A stretch of 64,000 bases of DNA from Winogradskyella epiphytica (GCF_003217215.1 NZ_QJTD01000007.1:102953-166952); one strand, 5' to 3'; shown: positions 24,911-34,180, counted from the first letter of the stretch. Notes: generated by a model from the letters alone, not told the origin. Made by a program: numbers and translations.

Positions 24911-26800
24911 ATGAGTAACACGCTTCGTCAAGATCAAGAAATTTTCAACATACTTTTAGAAGCAGTTTCAGAAGGTATTCTAATCGTAGATAAGAATCAG
25001 AAAATTGTAGAAATTAATTCTAATGCAGAAACCATATTTGGTTATGAGCCTCGTGAGTTGATTCAACAAGATTTGAATAAAATAATTCCATTCAAGTTTC
25101 ATTCTAAACACGGACAATATTTCGAAAAGTTTCTAAAAAGTGGGAAACGAAGAAGTATGGGCGAAGCTTCTGATATATTCGGTTTAAAAAAGAATGGCGT
25201 CACAATTGCTATTGAAGTTGAGTTGAACCCTTATGCCATTAATGACAAACTTTACGTCATGGCTTTAGTGAAAGACATTTCAGAACGCAAAGAGATTGAA
25301 AGAAACCTAATGTTGAAAAGTACCGCTCTGCAATCTGCCAGCAGTGGAATAATTATAACAGATGCTCTGAAAGAAGACCATCCTATTATTTATTTTAACA
25401 CAGCATTTGAGACGCTTACTGGTTATTCGAGCGATGAAATATTAAACAGAAATTGTAGGTTTTTACAAGGTGAAGACAGAGATCAAGAAGGCCTAAAAAC
25501 CATTAGAAAAGCTATTAGTAAAAAAGAAAGCTGTCGTGTAAAATTGCGTAATTATAAAAAAGATGGCACTTTGTTCTTCAACGATCTTTACATTATACCA
25601 ATTATTGATAACAATGGTGTGTTGACTAATTATATCGGCATTCAAAATGATATTACTCAGATAAAAACGGCAGAGGAAGAACGAGATCATCTCGTTGATA
25701 TTATTGAAGACTCACTAAATGAAATTTTTGTTTTCGATGCCCATACTTTCAAATTTATAAACGCAAATTTAGGAGCCCGAAAAAATTTAGGTTATAGCCT
25801 TGAAGAATTACAGGAAATGACTCCCGCTGACCTTAAGTTAGATTATACTGAAGAAAAATTTAAAGATACGGTTAGTGCTGTCCTTGATCGTAAGGTTGAA
25901 AAATTACAATTTGAAGCTATACATAAACGGAAAAACGGTACGACCTATCCCATAGAAATACACCTTCAACTTCATAAATTAGGAGAACGCAAAGTCTTTG
26001 TTTCAATTGTTTTAGATGTTACCGAGCGTAAAAACTATACAAAAAAACTTGAAAAAACGGTAAATGAGCGAACAGAACAATTGAAAATCGCTTTGTCCAA
26101 AGAGAAAGAACTCAACGAGCTAAAAACTAAATTCCTCTCTTTAGTCTCTCACGAATTTAAAACACCTTTAAGTGGTATTTTAACGTCATCTGTACTTCTT
26201 AGCAAATACAAACTCAGTGAAGAACAGCCAAAACGTGAAAAACACATTAAAATTATAGGAGATAAAATTCAATATTTAAATTCGATTCTAAATGATTTCT
26301 TGTCTTTAGAGCGACTAGAATCTGGTAAGCTGAATTATAATTTTAATAATTTTAAACTTAGCAAAGTGATAGACGAAGTGATTTATAATGCTAATATGCT
26401 ATTAAAAGAAGGGCAATCAATAAAATATCCTGAAAATATTGATGACTACTCACTTTATCATGACGAAAAAACAACCAAGGTGATTCTATCTAACCTAGTA
26501 AATAATGCCATTATGTATTCTCCGGAACATACAAGCATATCAATTGTAGTTAATCAGGATGATTATGTCACTACAATAGAAGTCAAAGACCAAGGTATTG
26601 GTATACCTTTGAAAGATCAAAAAAATATTTTCGACCGGTATTATAGAGCAGAAAATGTAAGTAACTCTCAAGGAACTGGTATTGGTCTTAATATTGTAAA
26701 AAACCATTTAGAAAATTTAGGAGGTACAATAAATTTTACAAGTAAAGCCAATAAAGGAACTACATTTGTAATCAGACTTCCAAATAAAGCAAAAGAATGA
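24911..26800 (+). CDS. Sensor histidine kinase with PAS-LOV-PAS sensory domains
   Basis: The 629-residue soluble kinase has no membrane segment. PAS1 is about 8-120. The second domain (about 128-245) is a LOV domain: NRNCRFLQG with the adduct-forming Cys182, the flavin-binding Asn pair in LRNYKKDG and FFNDLYIIP, and the Gln of YIGIQNDIT. A third PAS runs about 250-370. HisKA has LVSHEFKTPL with His414. The HATPase has N-box NLVNNA, G1 DQGIGIP and G2 GTGIGLNIV. Known LOV kinases bind FMN and respond to blue light; I infer the same here. Its stop overlaps the regulator's ATG by 4 bases. Confidence 0.93.
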   Translation: MSNTLRQDQEIFNILLEAVSEGILIVDKNQKIVEINSNAETIFGYEPRELIQQDLNKIIPFKFHSKHGQYFEKFLKSGKRRSMGEASDIFGLKKNGVTIAIEVELNPYAINDKLYVMALVKDISERKEIERNLMLKSTALQSASSGIIITDALKEDHPIIYFNTAFETLTGYSSDEILNRNCRFLQGEDRDQEGLKTIRKAISKKESCRVKLRNYKKDGTLFFNDLYIIPIIDNNGVLTNYIGIQNDITQIKTAEEERDHLVDIIEDSLNEIFVFDAHTFKFINANLGARKNLGYSLEELQEMTPADLKLDYTEEKFKDTVSAVLDRKVEKLQFEAIHKRKNGTTYPIEIHLQLHKLGERKVFVSIVLDVTERKNYTKKLEKTVNERTEQLKIALSKEKELNELKTKFLSLVSHEFKTPLSGILTSSVLLSKYKLSEEQPKREKHIKIIGDKIQYLNSILNDFLSLERLESGKLNYNFNNFKLSKVIDEVIYNANMLLKEGQSIKYPENIDDYSLYHDEKTTKVILSNLVNNAIMYSPEHTSISIVVNQDDYVTTIEVKDQGIGIPLKDQKNIFDRYYRAENVSNSQGTGIGLNIVKNHLENLGGTINFTSKANKGTTFVIRLPNKAKE

Positions 26801-27840
26801 CAAACATATTACTTATAGAAGACGACACTATATTAAGAGAAAACACCGCAGAACTTTTAGAATTTTCTAATTATAAAGTATTAACAGCATCTAATGGTAA
26901 AATTGGTGTTGAAATGGCTAAAACACATTTACCAGACATTATTGTTTGTGATATTATGATGCCAGAGCTCGATGGCTATGGTGCTTTAGCTCTTTTATCT
27001 CAAGACGAAGCTACAAGACATATTCCTTTTATTTTCTTATCTGCGAAAACTGAACAAAGAGATGTTAGGAAAGGTATGAATATGGGAGCCGATGATTATA
27101 TCACAAAGCCTTTCACGGAAGAAGAACTTGTGAGTGCTATTGAAAGTCGTTTGGCAAAAGCGGCTATACTTAAAGAAGCACAAGACAATTCTAGAGTTTC
27201 TCAATCTGACGAAATCAAAACCCTAAATGATTTAAAAATCTTATTTGACGATCATGGTGATGAATTTAACTATGCAAAAGATCAGGTTATTTATAGTGAA
27301 GGTGAGCATTCTAATTATATATACCTTATTGGTAAGGGCTCTGTAAAGTGTCAGCAAATTGATGAACAAGGAAAAGAGCTTGTCACCGGTTTGTATAAAG
27401 AAGATGATTTGTTTGGATATACGTCATTTACTCATAATGTAGTTCATAAGGAAACAGCTATTGCACTACAAGACACGCAACTGTCTGGTATTTCAAGTAA
27501 AAGGTTTAATGAAATTTTGAATCATAATCCTAAAGTCACTTTAGAGCTCATACAACTCCTTTCTGATAATCTTTTAATTGTTAAAAATGAATTATTAGAT
27601 ATGGCCTATGGTTCTGTACATAAAAAAACGGCGGCTACAATTTTGAAATTTGCTGAAAAAATAAACCGTAAACCTGAAGATCCTATTTCCATATCTCGAA
27701 GCGACTTAGCTAGTGTCGCTGGTATTGCAACAGAAACTTTTATAAGAACATTAGCCAGCTTTAAAAAACAAGGAATTATACAAGCTGATGGTAGAAATAT
27801 AAAAATATTAGATTTAGATAAACTAAAACACATTCAATAA
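26797..27840 (+). CDS. Response regulator with CRP/FNR-type DNA-binding output (REC-cNMP-HTH)
   Basis: The 347-residue protein has a receiver domain (1-122) with acidic pair E8-D9-D10, phosphoacceptor Asp52 in IVCDIMMPELDG, and KPF. A cyclic-nucleotide-binding-like barrel (about 145-260, YSEGEHSNYIYLIGKGSV) has no FNR cysteine cluster, and the canonical cAMP-binding loop is not obvious. The CRP-type winged HTH (about 275-345) has the recognition helix GIATETFIRTLASF, where E and R occupy the positions that read TGA half-sites in CRP/FNR. It is translationally coupled to the LOV kinase and is the likely activator of the TGA-N6-TCA promoters that surround it. Confidence 0.92.
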   Translation: MTNILLIEDDTILRENTAELLEFSNYKVLTASNGKIGVEMAKTHLPDIIVCDIMMPELDGYGALALLSQDEATRHIPFIFLSAKTEQRDVRKGMNMGADDYITKPFTEEELVSAIESRLAKAAILKEAQDNSRVSQSDEIKTLNDLKILFDDHGDEFNYAKDQVIYSEGEHSNYIYLIGKGSVKCQQIDEQGKELVTGLYKEDDLFGYTSFTHNVVHKETAIALQDTQLSGISSKRFNEILNHNPKVTLELIQLLSDNLLIVKNELLDMAYGSVHKKTAATILKFAEKINRKPEDPISISRSDLASVAGIATETFIRTLASFKKQGIIQADGRNIKILDLDKLKHIQ

Positions 27841-27861
27841 CAAGGGGATAATACCTTAAAG

Positions 27862-27904
27862 TGACCAATATCATTTCAAGGATGACAACTTACCTCTAGA
27901 TTTG
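27862..27904 (+). promoter_or_regulatory. Operator TGACCAATATCA plus TTTC-N19-TAGATTTG promoter
   Basis: The 12-bp site (27862-27873) abuts TTTC (27874-27877), 19 bp from the exact -7 box TAGATTTG (27897-27904). Its centre is 29.5 bp before the -7 box, about -43 from the predicted start, which is the class II activator position. Confidence 0.7.
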
Positions 27905-27925
27905 TTATCCTAATGCTATTGTTCC

Positions 27926-28774
27926 ATGAAAAATATTTTATTACCAACAGATTTTTCAGAAAACTCATGGAATGCTATATCCTATGCACTCCAGTTTTTC
28001 GAAAATGATAAATGCAACTTTTACTTGTTGCACATTCAAACTATCCAAACTTTAGCAACTCATGAAGAGCCTGTAATTTTAAATCAAGATTATATAGATA
28101 CGATTTACATTCAACCTACAAAACAAAAATTACGAGCACAATTAAAAAAACTATCTGAATTATCTCCAAATAAAAAAAATCACAATTTCTTTACAATTAT
28201 AGAATACACCTTTTTCACTGAAGGTATTCGTAAGACAATTGAAGAAAAACAAATTGACCTTATCGTTATGGGGACTAAAGGCGCTTCAGGCCTAGAGAAA
28301 ATTATCTTAGGTACCAATACAGCCGACGTCCTTACCAAAGTAAAATGCGATACACTGGTTATTCCAGAAAACGCCAAATTTGTAACACCTCATGAAATTG
28401 CTTTTCCTACAGACTTCTCATTATCAAGCAATTTACATATTCTTCAGCCTATAACTGACATTTTAGAACAGTTTAACTCTGAGTTAAAAATTGTCCATAT
28501 AAGTAAGAGTAAAATAAATCTTAACAAAGATCAACAGGAGAACAAAGAACTACTTGAAGACTACTTTAACCATTACAATCATAGTATTCATTATTTAACC
28601 AATAAAAAGGTTGAAAATGCAATACAATGTTTCGTAGAAAGTAGATCTATAGATATGGTATGTATGGTGGCCAAAAACCTAAATTATTTTCAGCAAATAT
28701 TATTTCATTCAAAAGTGGAGAATATAAGTTATCATACTGATATTCCATTTTTGGTTTTACACGAAAAAAACTAA
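27926..28774 (+). CDS. Universal stress protein, tandem UspA domains (Usp 1)
   Basis: The 282-residue protein has two Usp domains. The first (1-145) begins MKNILLPTDFSENSWNA and has the nucleotide-binding motif MGTKGASGLEKIILGTNT (G-2x-G-9x-G-T); the second, more diverged, lacks it. Such proteins bind ATP or AMP and are induced by stress, stasis or low oxygen. It is the first of a run of seven paralogues and carries the best-matching operator and promoter. A small membrane protein gene starts 5 bases after its stop. Confidence 0.93.
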   Translation: MKNILLPTDFSENSWNAISYALQFFENDKCNFYLLHIQTIQTLATHEEPVILNQDYIDTIYIQPTKQKLRAQLKKLSELSPNKKNHNFFTIIEYTFFTEGIRKTIEEKQIDLIVMGTKGASGLEKIILGTNTADVLTKVKCDTLVIPENAKFVTPHEIAFPTDFSLSSNLHILQPITDILEQFNSELKIVHISKSKINLNKDQQENKELLEDYFNHYNHSIHYLTNKKVENAIQCFVESRSIDMVCMVAKNLNYFQQILFHSKVENISYHTDIPFLVLHEKN

Positions 28775-28779
28775 CCATC

Positions 28780-29166
28780 ATGGATAATTCAATTTTTTTA
28801 GCAAAGTTTTGGGGCTGGTACCTACTGATATTCTTCTTAATTCTAACACTTAATCCTAAACGAATTAAACAAGTGTTTAACGACCTTAAAGATCAAAAGT
28901 TTCTAATTCTTACGGCATTTATAGCAATTGTCATTGGCTTAATCAATATTTTATTTCACAATATTTGGGAGGCTAATTATAAACTGGTTATAACTTTAAT
29001 AGGATGGTCGGCTTTATTTATAGGCTTAGCTTTATTTTCATTTCCTAAACCTACGGTGGCATGGCTTAATTACATCAACGTTAAATTAGTCCAGGTGCTT
29101 TATACCTTATTATTTTTAATTGGTATATTTTTACTCAATACCGCCTATGGGATTGTATTAATGTAA
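28780..29166 (+). CDS. Small membrane protein of unknown function
   Basis: This 128-residue protein has four predicted membrane helices (about 10-25, 40-60, 68-87 and 103-126) and little soluble sequence. I do not recognise the family. It follows Usp 1 by 5 bases and is almost certainly in its operon, so it probably shares the stress regulation. The frame ends with TAA, and the next in-frame sequence, after a second TAA, is the YceI remnant. Confidence 0.75.
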   Translation: MDNSIFLAKFWGWYLLIFFLILTLNPKRIKQVFNDLKDQKFLILTAFIAIVIGLINILFHNIWEANYKLVITLIGWSALFIGLALFSFPKPTVAWLNYINVKLVQVLYTLLFLIGIFLLNTAYGIVLM

Positions 29167-29172
29167 ATTTAA

Positions 29173-29496
29173 TTTCTCAAACGAGGTATAAACAACGATT
29201 TCCAAAAAACCTTAAATACCGAAGAATTTCCTCAAATTAGATTAAATCTTAAAAAAATTGAAGGCACGGATAATCCATCTGAGGTTGAAGCTACCATTGT
29301 GATAAACATTGCTGGCCATTCTCAAAGTTATAAGATTCCATTAAGTATTAAAAGAAATAATAACTTACAAGTATCAGGTCAATTAGATATACAACTAAGT
29401 GATTATAATCTCACTGCACCTAAAAAACTTTTCGGGATGATAACTATAGTTGATACTATTGAAATTATTTTCAATTTAAGCATCAAAGAAAATTAG
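29173..29496 (+). pseudogene. N-terminally truncated YceI-family gene
   Basis: From 29173 the frame encodes a clear C-terminal half of a YceI lipocalin-like domain: EEFPQIRLNLKKIEG, VEATIVINIAGHSQSYKIPLSI, LQVSGQLDIQLSDYNL, and APKKLFGMITIVDTIEIIFNL. The N-terminal half, the signal peptide and any ATG are missing, and two TAA codons precede it. A GTG at 29299 could start only a 65-residue piece. Complete YceI proteins are about 180-200 residues and bind isoprenoids in the periplasm. This looks like a deletion remnant. Confidence 0.78.
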
Positions 29497-29537
29497 AATA
29501 CATACCACACAGAATCAACTCAATACAAATATACATC

Positions 29538-29580
29538 TGATAAATATCATAGGTTTTAAAGGATTAAACCTTTAACTTTA
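29538..29580 (+). promoter_or_regulatory. Operator TGATAAATATCA plus -7 TAACTTTA
   Basis: A palindrome (29538-29549) with TGATA/TATCA arms is centred 29.5 bp before TAACTTTA (29573-29580). It serves the Usp 2-Usp 3 pair. Confidence 0.68.
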
Positions 29581-29605
29581 ATCCACACCAAAAAAACCTG
29601 TGATT

Positions 29606-30454
29606 ATGCTATCAATTTTGCTTCCTACCGACTTCTCAGAAAACTCTATAAGTGCGATTAAATATGCCTTGGAGTTTTTTAAATATCAGAAAGTTCAATT
29701 CTATTTTATGCATGCCTATAGAAATGAATTTTATGATCATGATGATTTAGTGTCCCGTGATGTTTTTGACGCCGTTATGGATAAGGTTCAAAAAGAGTCC
29801 GAAAGCAACTTAAATAAGCTTCTCAAAAAAGTAGAGGAAATATCTCCGAATCCTAATTTCACCTACCATACAGTCTCCGCCTTCAATACTTTGGTTGAAG
29901 AATCTAATGAATTGGCAGATAAGTACAATATCGACTTAATAGTGATGGGGACCAAAGGAAAAACCAATGACAGTAAAATCGTATTTGGAAGTCAAACTTT
30001 TCAAGTATTAAAGTATGTTCAATGTCCTGTATTAGCAATTCCGGTTAATTATACCAATACGCAACCTAAACGAATCTTATTCCCAACTAATTATCTCATT
30101 CCTTACAAAAGACGTGAGTTAAAACTATTATCTGTATTAGCTAGATCATATAGAAGTGACATCGATGTAATTTATATTTCTCCAACCCAAAAGTTATCTA
30201 TTAGACAAGAAGATAATCAGTCGTTTTTAAAAGACGTATTACTCGTAAACAAAGTTAATTTCAACATTGTAAATAGTAGAAAAGTTGCTGAAACTATTAC
30301 TAATTACATCAAAGAACACCAAATTGATATGATTACTATGACGAACACACAACATTCGTTTTTAGAAGATATGTTATTTCCTTCAACAATAGACAAAGTG
30401 AGTCTTGGTTTAGAAATACCATTATTAGCGTTGCAAAACACAACACGCAACTAA
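29606..30454 (+). CDS. Universal stress protein, tandem UspA domains (Usp 2)
   Basis: A two-domain Usp of 282 residues from ATG 29606. A GTG six bases upstream is possible, but alignment of MLSILLPTDFSENS with its paralogues supports the ATG. The first domain carries VMGTKGKTNDSKIVFGSQT; the second is degenerate. It is followed after 20 bases by Usp 3, in the same transcript. Confidence 0.92.
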   Translation: MLSILLPTDFSENSISAIKYALEFFKYQKVQFYFMHAYRNEFYDHDDLVSRDVFDAVMDKVQKESESNLNKLLKKVEEISPNPNFTYHTVSAFNTLVEESNELADKYNIDLIVMGTKGKTNDSKIVFGSQTFQVLKYVQCPVLAIPVNYTNTQPKRILFPTNYLIPYKRRELKLLSVLARSYRSDIDVIYISPTQKLSIRQEDNQSFLKDVLLVNKVNFNIVNSRKVAETITNYIKEHQIDMITMTNTQHSFLEDMLFPSTIDKVSLGLEIPLLALQNTTRN

Positions 30455-30474
30455 AACAACTTAAATCACTCATT

Positions 30475-31320
30475 ATGAAACATATACTTTTACCCACCGA
30501 TTTTTCTGAAAATTCATGGAATGCAATAAAGTATGCCATTCACCTTTTTAAGGACGAAGCTTGCACCTTTCATTTGTTAAACACCTATACACCTATCATC
30601 TATAATTTTGAATATGTTTTAGGCACCCCAGGCCAAGATGATTTGGGTGATAGTATAAGAAAACAATCCTTAGAAGGTCTAAAAAATCTAGAGGAAAGAA
30701 TTACGAAAACCTTTGGAGACAATCCTAGACATAATATCAAAGTATTATCTCGATTCGACATGTTAGTTTCAGGTATAAAAGAATACATTTCAAAAAACGA
30801 AACAGATCTTATTGTGATGGGAACCAAAGGTGCCACTGGAGCAAAGGAGGTCCTATTTGGTTCTAATACAGTACATGTGTTTAAACACGTTAAATGCCCT
30901 ATTTTAGCGGTTCCTGATGAATATAATTACGAAAGACCTCTAGAAATATTATTTCCAACTGATCTTTTGGTAGACTATAATTTATTTCAAATTGGTATTT
31001 TAAAAGATATAGCTAAAGCTAATAATTCGCGACTCCATGCCTTACATGTTTCTACAGGTAATGATTTAACATTTAATCAGATTAACAACCAGCTAGCATT
31101 GGAAGCTCATTTTAAAGATTCGGCTTATTTATATCATGAATATGCCATTATGAATGTTACGGAGGCCATCGATCAGTTTCAGATTAACTCTAAGATTAAC
31201 CTCTTAGCAATGATTAATAACAAACATTCGTTCTTTGAAAACCTTTTCTTTAAATCGACCATTAATCAAATCGGTTTTCATTTAAAAGTGCCTTTCTTAG
31301 TCATTCCTTCTAACACTTAA
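30475..31320 (+). CDS. Universal stress protein, tandem UspA domains (Usp 3)
   Basis: The 281-residue paralogue begins MKHILLPTDFSENSWNA. The nucleotide-binding motif is VMGTKGATGAKEVLFGSNT. The second domain ends in KVPFLVIPSNT, a terminal strand shared by the set. It has no operator of its own and only a 20-base gap from Usp 2, so it depends on the upstream promoter. Confidence 0.92.
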   Translation: MKHILLPTDFSENSWNAIKYAIHLFKDEACTFHLLNTYTPIIYNFEYVLGTPGQDDLGDSIRKQSLEGLKNLEERITKTFGDNPRHNIKVLSRFDMLVSGIKEYISKNETDLIVMGTKGATGAKEVLFGSNTVHVFKHVKCPILAVPDEYNYERPLEILFPTDLLVDYNLFQIGILKDIAKANNSRLHALHVSTGNDLTFNQINNQLALEAHFKDSAYLYHEYAIMNVTEAIDQFQINSKINLLAMINNKHSFFENLFFKSTINQIGFHLKVPFLVIPSNT

Positions 31321-31384
31321 ATTAGAGAATTTAAAGTGGTTATTATAAATTAAAAATGCACCTCTTCTTCAACTTTAAAATAGC

Positions 31385-31427
31385 TGACAGATGTCATATT
31401 TTCCTCTGATTTATTGAATTAATTTCG
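31385..31427 (+). promoter_or_regulatory. Operator TGACAGATGTCA plus -7 TAATTTCG
   Basis: The most symmetric site of the set, with TGACA/TGTCA arms (31385-31396). Its centre is 29.5 bp before TAATTTCG (31420-31427), one mismatch from TAnnTTTG. Confidence 0.68.
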
Positions 31428-31453
31428 CTGATAAGAATAAAACTTTAAATATT

Positions 31454-32290
31454 ATGAGACATCATATTTTACTACCTACAGATTTTTCAGACAATGCGGC
31501 AAGTGCTGCTAATTATGCTTTAAAGCTTTATCAAAACCAACCATGTACATTTTACTTATTACATACTTGGTCATTTTCAAATACAACCAATAGAACATAT
31601 ATCACTACAACCTATATAGAGACGCAAAAGGAGGAGGCTCAAAATCGGTTGATAGAATTAAAAGATAAAATTCAAACTCAGAGTACCAATAAAGACCATG
31701 AGTTCAAAACGATATTTAGTACAGACTCATTAATTGATGCTATAGAAACGGCTATTAAAGCACATGATGTTAATTTGGTAATTATGGGAACTAAGGGAGC
31801 TACAGGTGCTAAAGAGTTTCTTTTTGGGAGTAATACCGTAAATATCCTATCCAAGATGAGACATTGTCCATTAATGGTCATACCTGAGGCTTACGTGTAT
31901 ACTAAACCAGAACAGATGGCCTTCCCTACAGATTTCAACCGTTTTTATGGTGAAGAGTTAAACTTTATTCTACAACTATCTAAATTAAATGATTCAAGAC
32001 TTAGAGTGTTCCATATTAACACCCAAGAAAGTCTTAGTGAAAAGCAGAACTATAATTTTTCAATGTTAAAAGCCTATTTGGAAGACTGTAAACATAGTTT
32101 TCATTGGATGCCTGATCTTGGTTCTAAAGAAGAGGCTATTAAATCGTTTATTGAAGAGTTTGATATTCAAATCCTTACTATGATTAATTATAAACACAGC
32201 TTTATTGAAAATTTAATAAAAGAGCCCGTGGTTAGGAAACTTGGACATCATACAAGAGTACCATTTTTAGTTATCCCTAGTTTTAGTTAA
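31454..32290 (+). CDS. Universal stress protein, tandem UspA domains (Usp 4)
   Basis: The 278-residue paralogue starts MRHHILLPTDFSDNAASA and has IMGTKGATGAKEFLFGSNT. It is closest to Usp 5: both share LHTWSF/SHAWTF, a YITTTY/YISPEY segment and a C-terminal MINYKHSFIENLIKEPVV-like stretch, so the pair is probably a recent duplication. It is separated from Usp 3 by 133 bases containing its own operator and promoter. Confidence 0.92.
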   Translation: MRHHILLPTDFSDNAASAANYALKLYQNQPCTFYLLHTWSFSNTTNRTYITTTYIETQKEEAQNRLIELKDKIQTQSTNKDHEFKTIFSTDSLIDAIETAIKAHDVNLVIMGTKGATGAKEFLFGSNTVNILSKMRHCPLMVIPEAYVYTKPEQMAFPTDFNRFYGEELNFILQLSKLNDSRLRVFHINTQESLSEKQNYNFSMLKAYLEDCKHSFHWMPDLGSKEEAIKSFIEEFDIQILTMINYKHSFIENLIKEPVVRKLGHHTRVPFLVIPSFS

Positions 32291-32330
32291 AAATTATCGT
32301 TTGATACCGACAGATAATTCCTTAGCTTTA
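32288..32330 (+). promoter_or_regulatory. Promoter TTTG-N19-TAGCTTTA with a degenerate operator
   Basis: TTTG (32300-32303) lies 19 bp before TAGCTTTA (32323-32330). At the operator position (32288-32299) only a weak match, TAAAAATTATCG, remains; the left TGA arm is lost. This promoter has the best -33 box of the group and may be less dependent on the activator. Confidence 0.5.
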
Positions 32331-32355
32331 ACCACTCGTATAAAATTAGAGAATA

Positions 32356-33192
32356 ATGAGACATAATATTTTAATACCTACTGATTTTTCAGAAAATGCA
32401 TGGAGCGCAGCAAAATATGCTATTGAATTATACGCTAATGAACCATGTACGTTTTACTTTTCTCATGCATGGACTTTTTTAAACTTAGGTTCTAGAACTT
32501 ATATTTCGCCAGAATATGTTGACCCTCTAAAAGATGAAGCAAAAAAACAGTTAGCTGAACTGAAAAAGCAGGCTAAAAAAGAAACTTCAAATAGTGAACA
32601 TAAGTTTGAAACAATTTTTGGTCTAGGCTCATTAGAAGACACCATTCAGTATGCTATTAAAAAACAAAAGATAGATTTAGTGGTTATGGGAACTAAAGGT
32701 GCTACTGGTGCTAAAAAAGTGCTATTTGGTAGTAATACAGTTGCTGCGATTAATAAAGTTAGACTATGTCCTTTCTTGTTAGTTCCAAGTAATTATGAAT
32801 ACGAGGTTCCGGAAAACATTTGTTTCCCTACTAAATTAAATAGATTTTATAACGAAGAGTTACTCCCTTTAAAGAAAATTGCAGAATTACATAATTCGAA
32901 GATTAAAATATTCCATATCAAAGTTAAAGACAAGATTACTACAAAACAGACTAAGAACTTAGAACAGCTAAAATCTTATTTTGTAAACGACGTCTACGAT
33001 GTCAACTGGAAACCAAAATCAGGTAAAAAAGAGCAAGCTATTACCGAGTTTATCGAAGAGAAGAACATAAACATCTTAACTATGATTAACTATAAACATA
33101 GCTTTGTTGCTAACCTTATTAAAGAACCAATTATTAAAAAAATGGGATTTCATTCAAGAATTCCATTCTTAGTTATTCCTAGTGTAGACTGA
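32356..33192 (+). CDS. Universal stress protein, tandem UspA domains (Usp 5)
   Basis: The 278-residue paralogue starts MRHNILIPTDFSENAWSA and has VMGTKGATGAKKVLFGSNT. It is unusually rich in Lys, especially in residues 60-85 and 185-220. It is a sister of Usp 4 by shared insertions and C-terminus. Its TGA stop codon (33190-33192) forms the left arm of the operator for Usp 6. Confidence 0.92.
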   Translation: MRHNILIPTDFSENAWSAAKYAIELYANEPCTFYFSHAWTFLNLGSRTYISPEYVDPLKDEAKKQLAELKKQAKKETSNSEHKFETIFGLGSLEDTIQYAIKKQKIDLVVMGTKGATGAKKVLFGSNTVAAINKVRLCPFLLVPSNYEYEVPENICFPTKLNRFYNEELLPLKKIAELHNSKIKIFHIKVKDKITTKQTKNLEQLKSYFVNDVYDVNWKPKSGKKEQAITEFIEEKNINILTMINYKHSFVANLIKEPIIKKMGFHSRIPFLVIPSVD

Positions 33193-33232
33193 CGGATATC
33201 ATTTCATACTCATTGATAAGTGATTAGCTTTA
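33190..33232 (+). promoter_or_regulatory. Operator TGACGGATATCA plus -7 TAGCTTTA
   Basis: The site (33190-33201) overlaps the stop codon of Usp 5 and is followed by TTTC, as in the Usp 1 promoter. Its centre is 29.5 bp before TAGCTTTA (33225-33232). Confidence 0.68.
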
Positions 33233-33257
33233 TCTACTTGGATTAAATCAACTTATC

Positions 33258-34112
33258 ATGAGACATAAAATCTTACTGCCAACCGACTTCTCTAAAAATT
33301 CCATAAAGGCTATTAATTATGCTAGGGAATTGTATAAGGATGACTTTTGCGATTTTTACTTGCTCAACGTTTTTACCTTATCAGGAAATATTCTGAAAAA
33401 TATCATGAATTTAGAACCTGGTAATCACCTTTACGAAACCGCTAAATTAAATTCTGAAAATGGCTTAGCGAAGGTCTTCGAGATGATAACGATGAGCGCT
33501 AATTATAACTCAAAACATCGCTTTGAAGTGATGTCTACATCTAACACAGTGGTTGAAGCTGTTAAATCCATTGTCGACCAAAAAGACATAGATTTGGTGG
33601 TCATGGGAACCAAAGGTAAGACCGATTCTGCCATGGCATCATTTGGTAGTGTGGCTATTCAAATAATGGAGAAGGTTCGTAATTGCCCAGTTATTGTGGT
33701 ACCTCATAGTGCTGATTTAAAATTACCTAAGGAGATTGTTTTTCCAACAGATTACAAATTAAATTATAAACGGAGAGAACTTAGTTACCTTACCAATATT
33801 GCTAAAAGTTGTAACGCTACAATTATAGTATTGCATATTCTTGAGCAAGATGAATTGGATAAAGCTCAAAAAGAAAATAAAAAACTACTCGAAGAAATTT
33901 TAAAAGGAACGCAGTATAAATTTCATAACCTACCTAACAGCTCCGTAATGACAGCGGTTAATATTTTCGTTGAAAGTCGATCAAGTGACATGGTTGCTTT
34001 TATAAATAGAAAACACCCATTCTTTGGAAGTATTCTAAGCAATCCTATGGTGAAAAAAATATCATTTCACCTCAACGTTCCGATTTTAACGATGCACGAT
34101 TTAAAAAATTAA
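33258..34112 (+). CDS. Universal stress protein, tandem UspA domains (Usp 6)
   Basis: The 284-residue paralogue starts MRHKILLPTDFSKNSIKA. The nucleotide-binding loop is VMGTKGKTDSAMASFGSVA, where the final motif GS-V-A differs from the GSNT of its relatives but keeps G-2x-G-9x-G-S. It resembles Usp 2 in the GKT variant and in FPTDYKLNYKRREL. It is the last gene of the plus-strand Usp run, followed by a strong hairpin. Confidence 0.92.
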   Translation: MRHKILLPTDFSKNSIKAINYARELYKDDFCDFYLLNVFTLSGNILKNIMNLEPGNHLYETAKLNSENGLAKVFEMITMSANYNSKHRFEVMSTSNTVVEAVKSIVDQKDIDLVVMGTKGKTDSAMASFGSVAIQIMEKVRNCPVIVVPHSADLKLPKEIVFPTDYKLNYKRRELSYLTNIAKSCNATIIVLHILEQDELDKAQKENKKLLEEILKGTQYKFHNLPNSSVMTAVNIFVESRSSDMVAFINRKHPFFGSILSNPMVKKISFHLNVPILTMHDLKN

Positions 34113-34180
34113 AATGGCATTCAAATGTAGACTTGTATAAGTCCTTTTGACTTTAGATAATTAAATTAGTTTGAAAAGTA

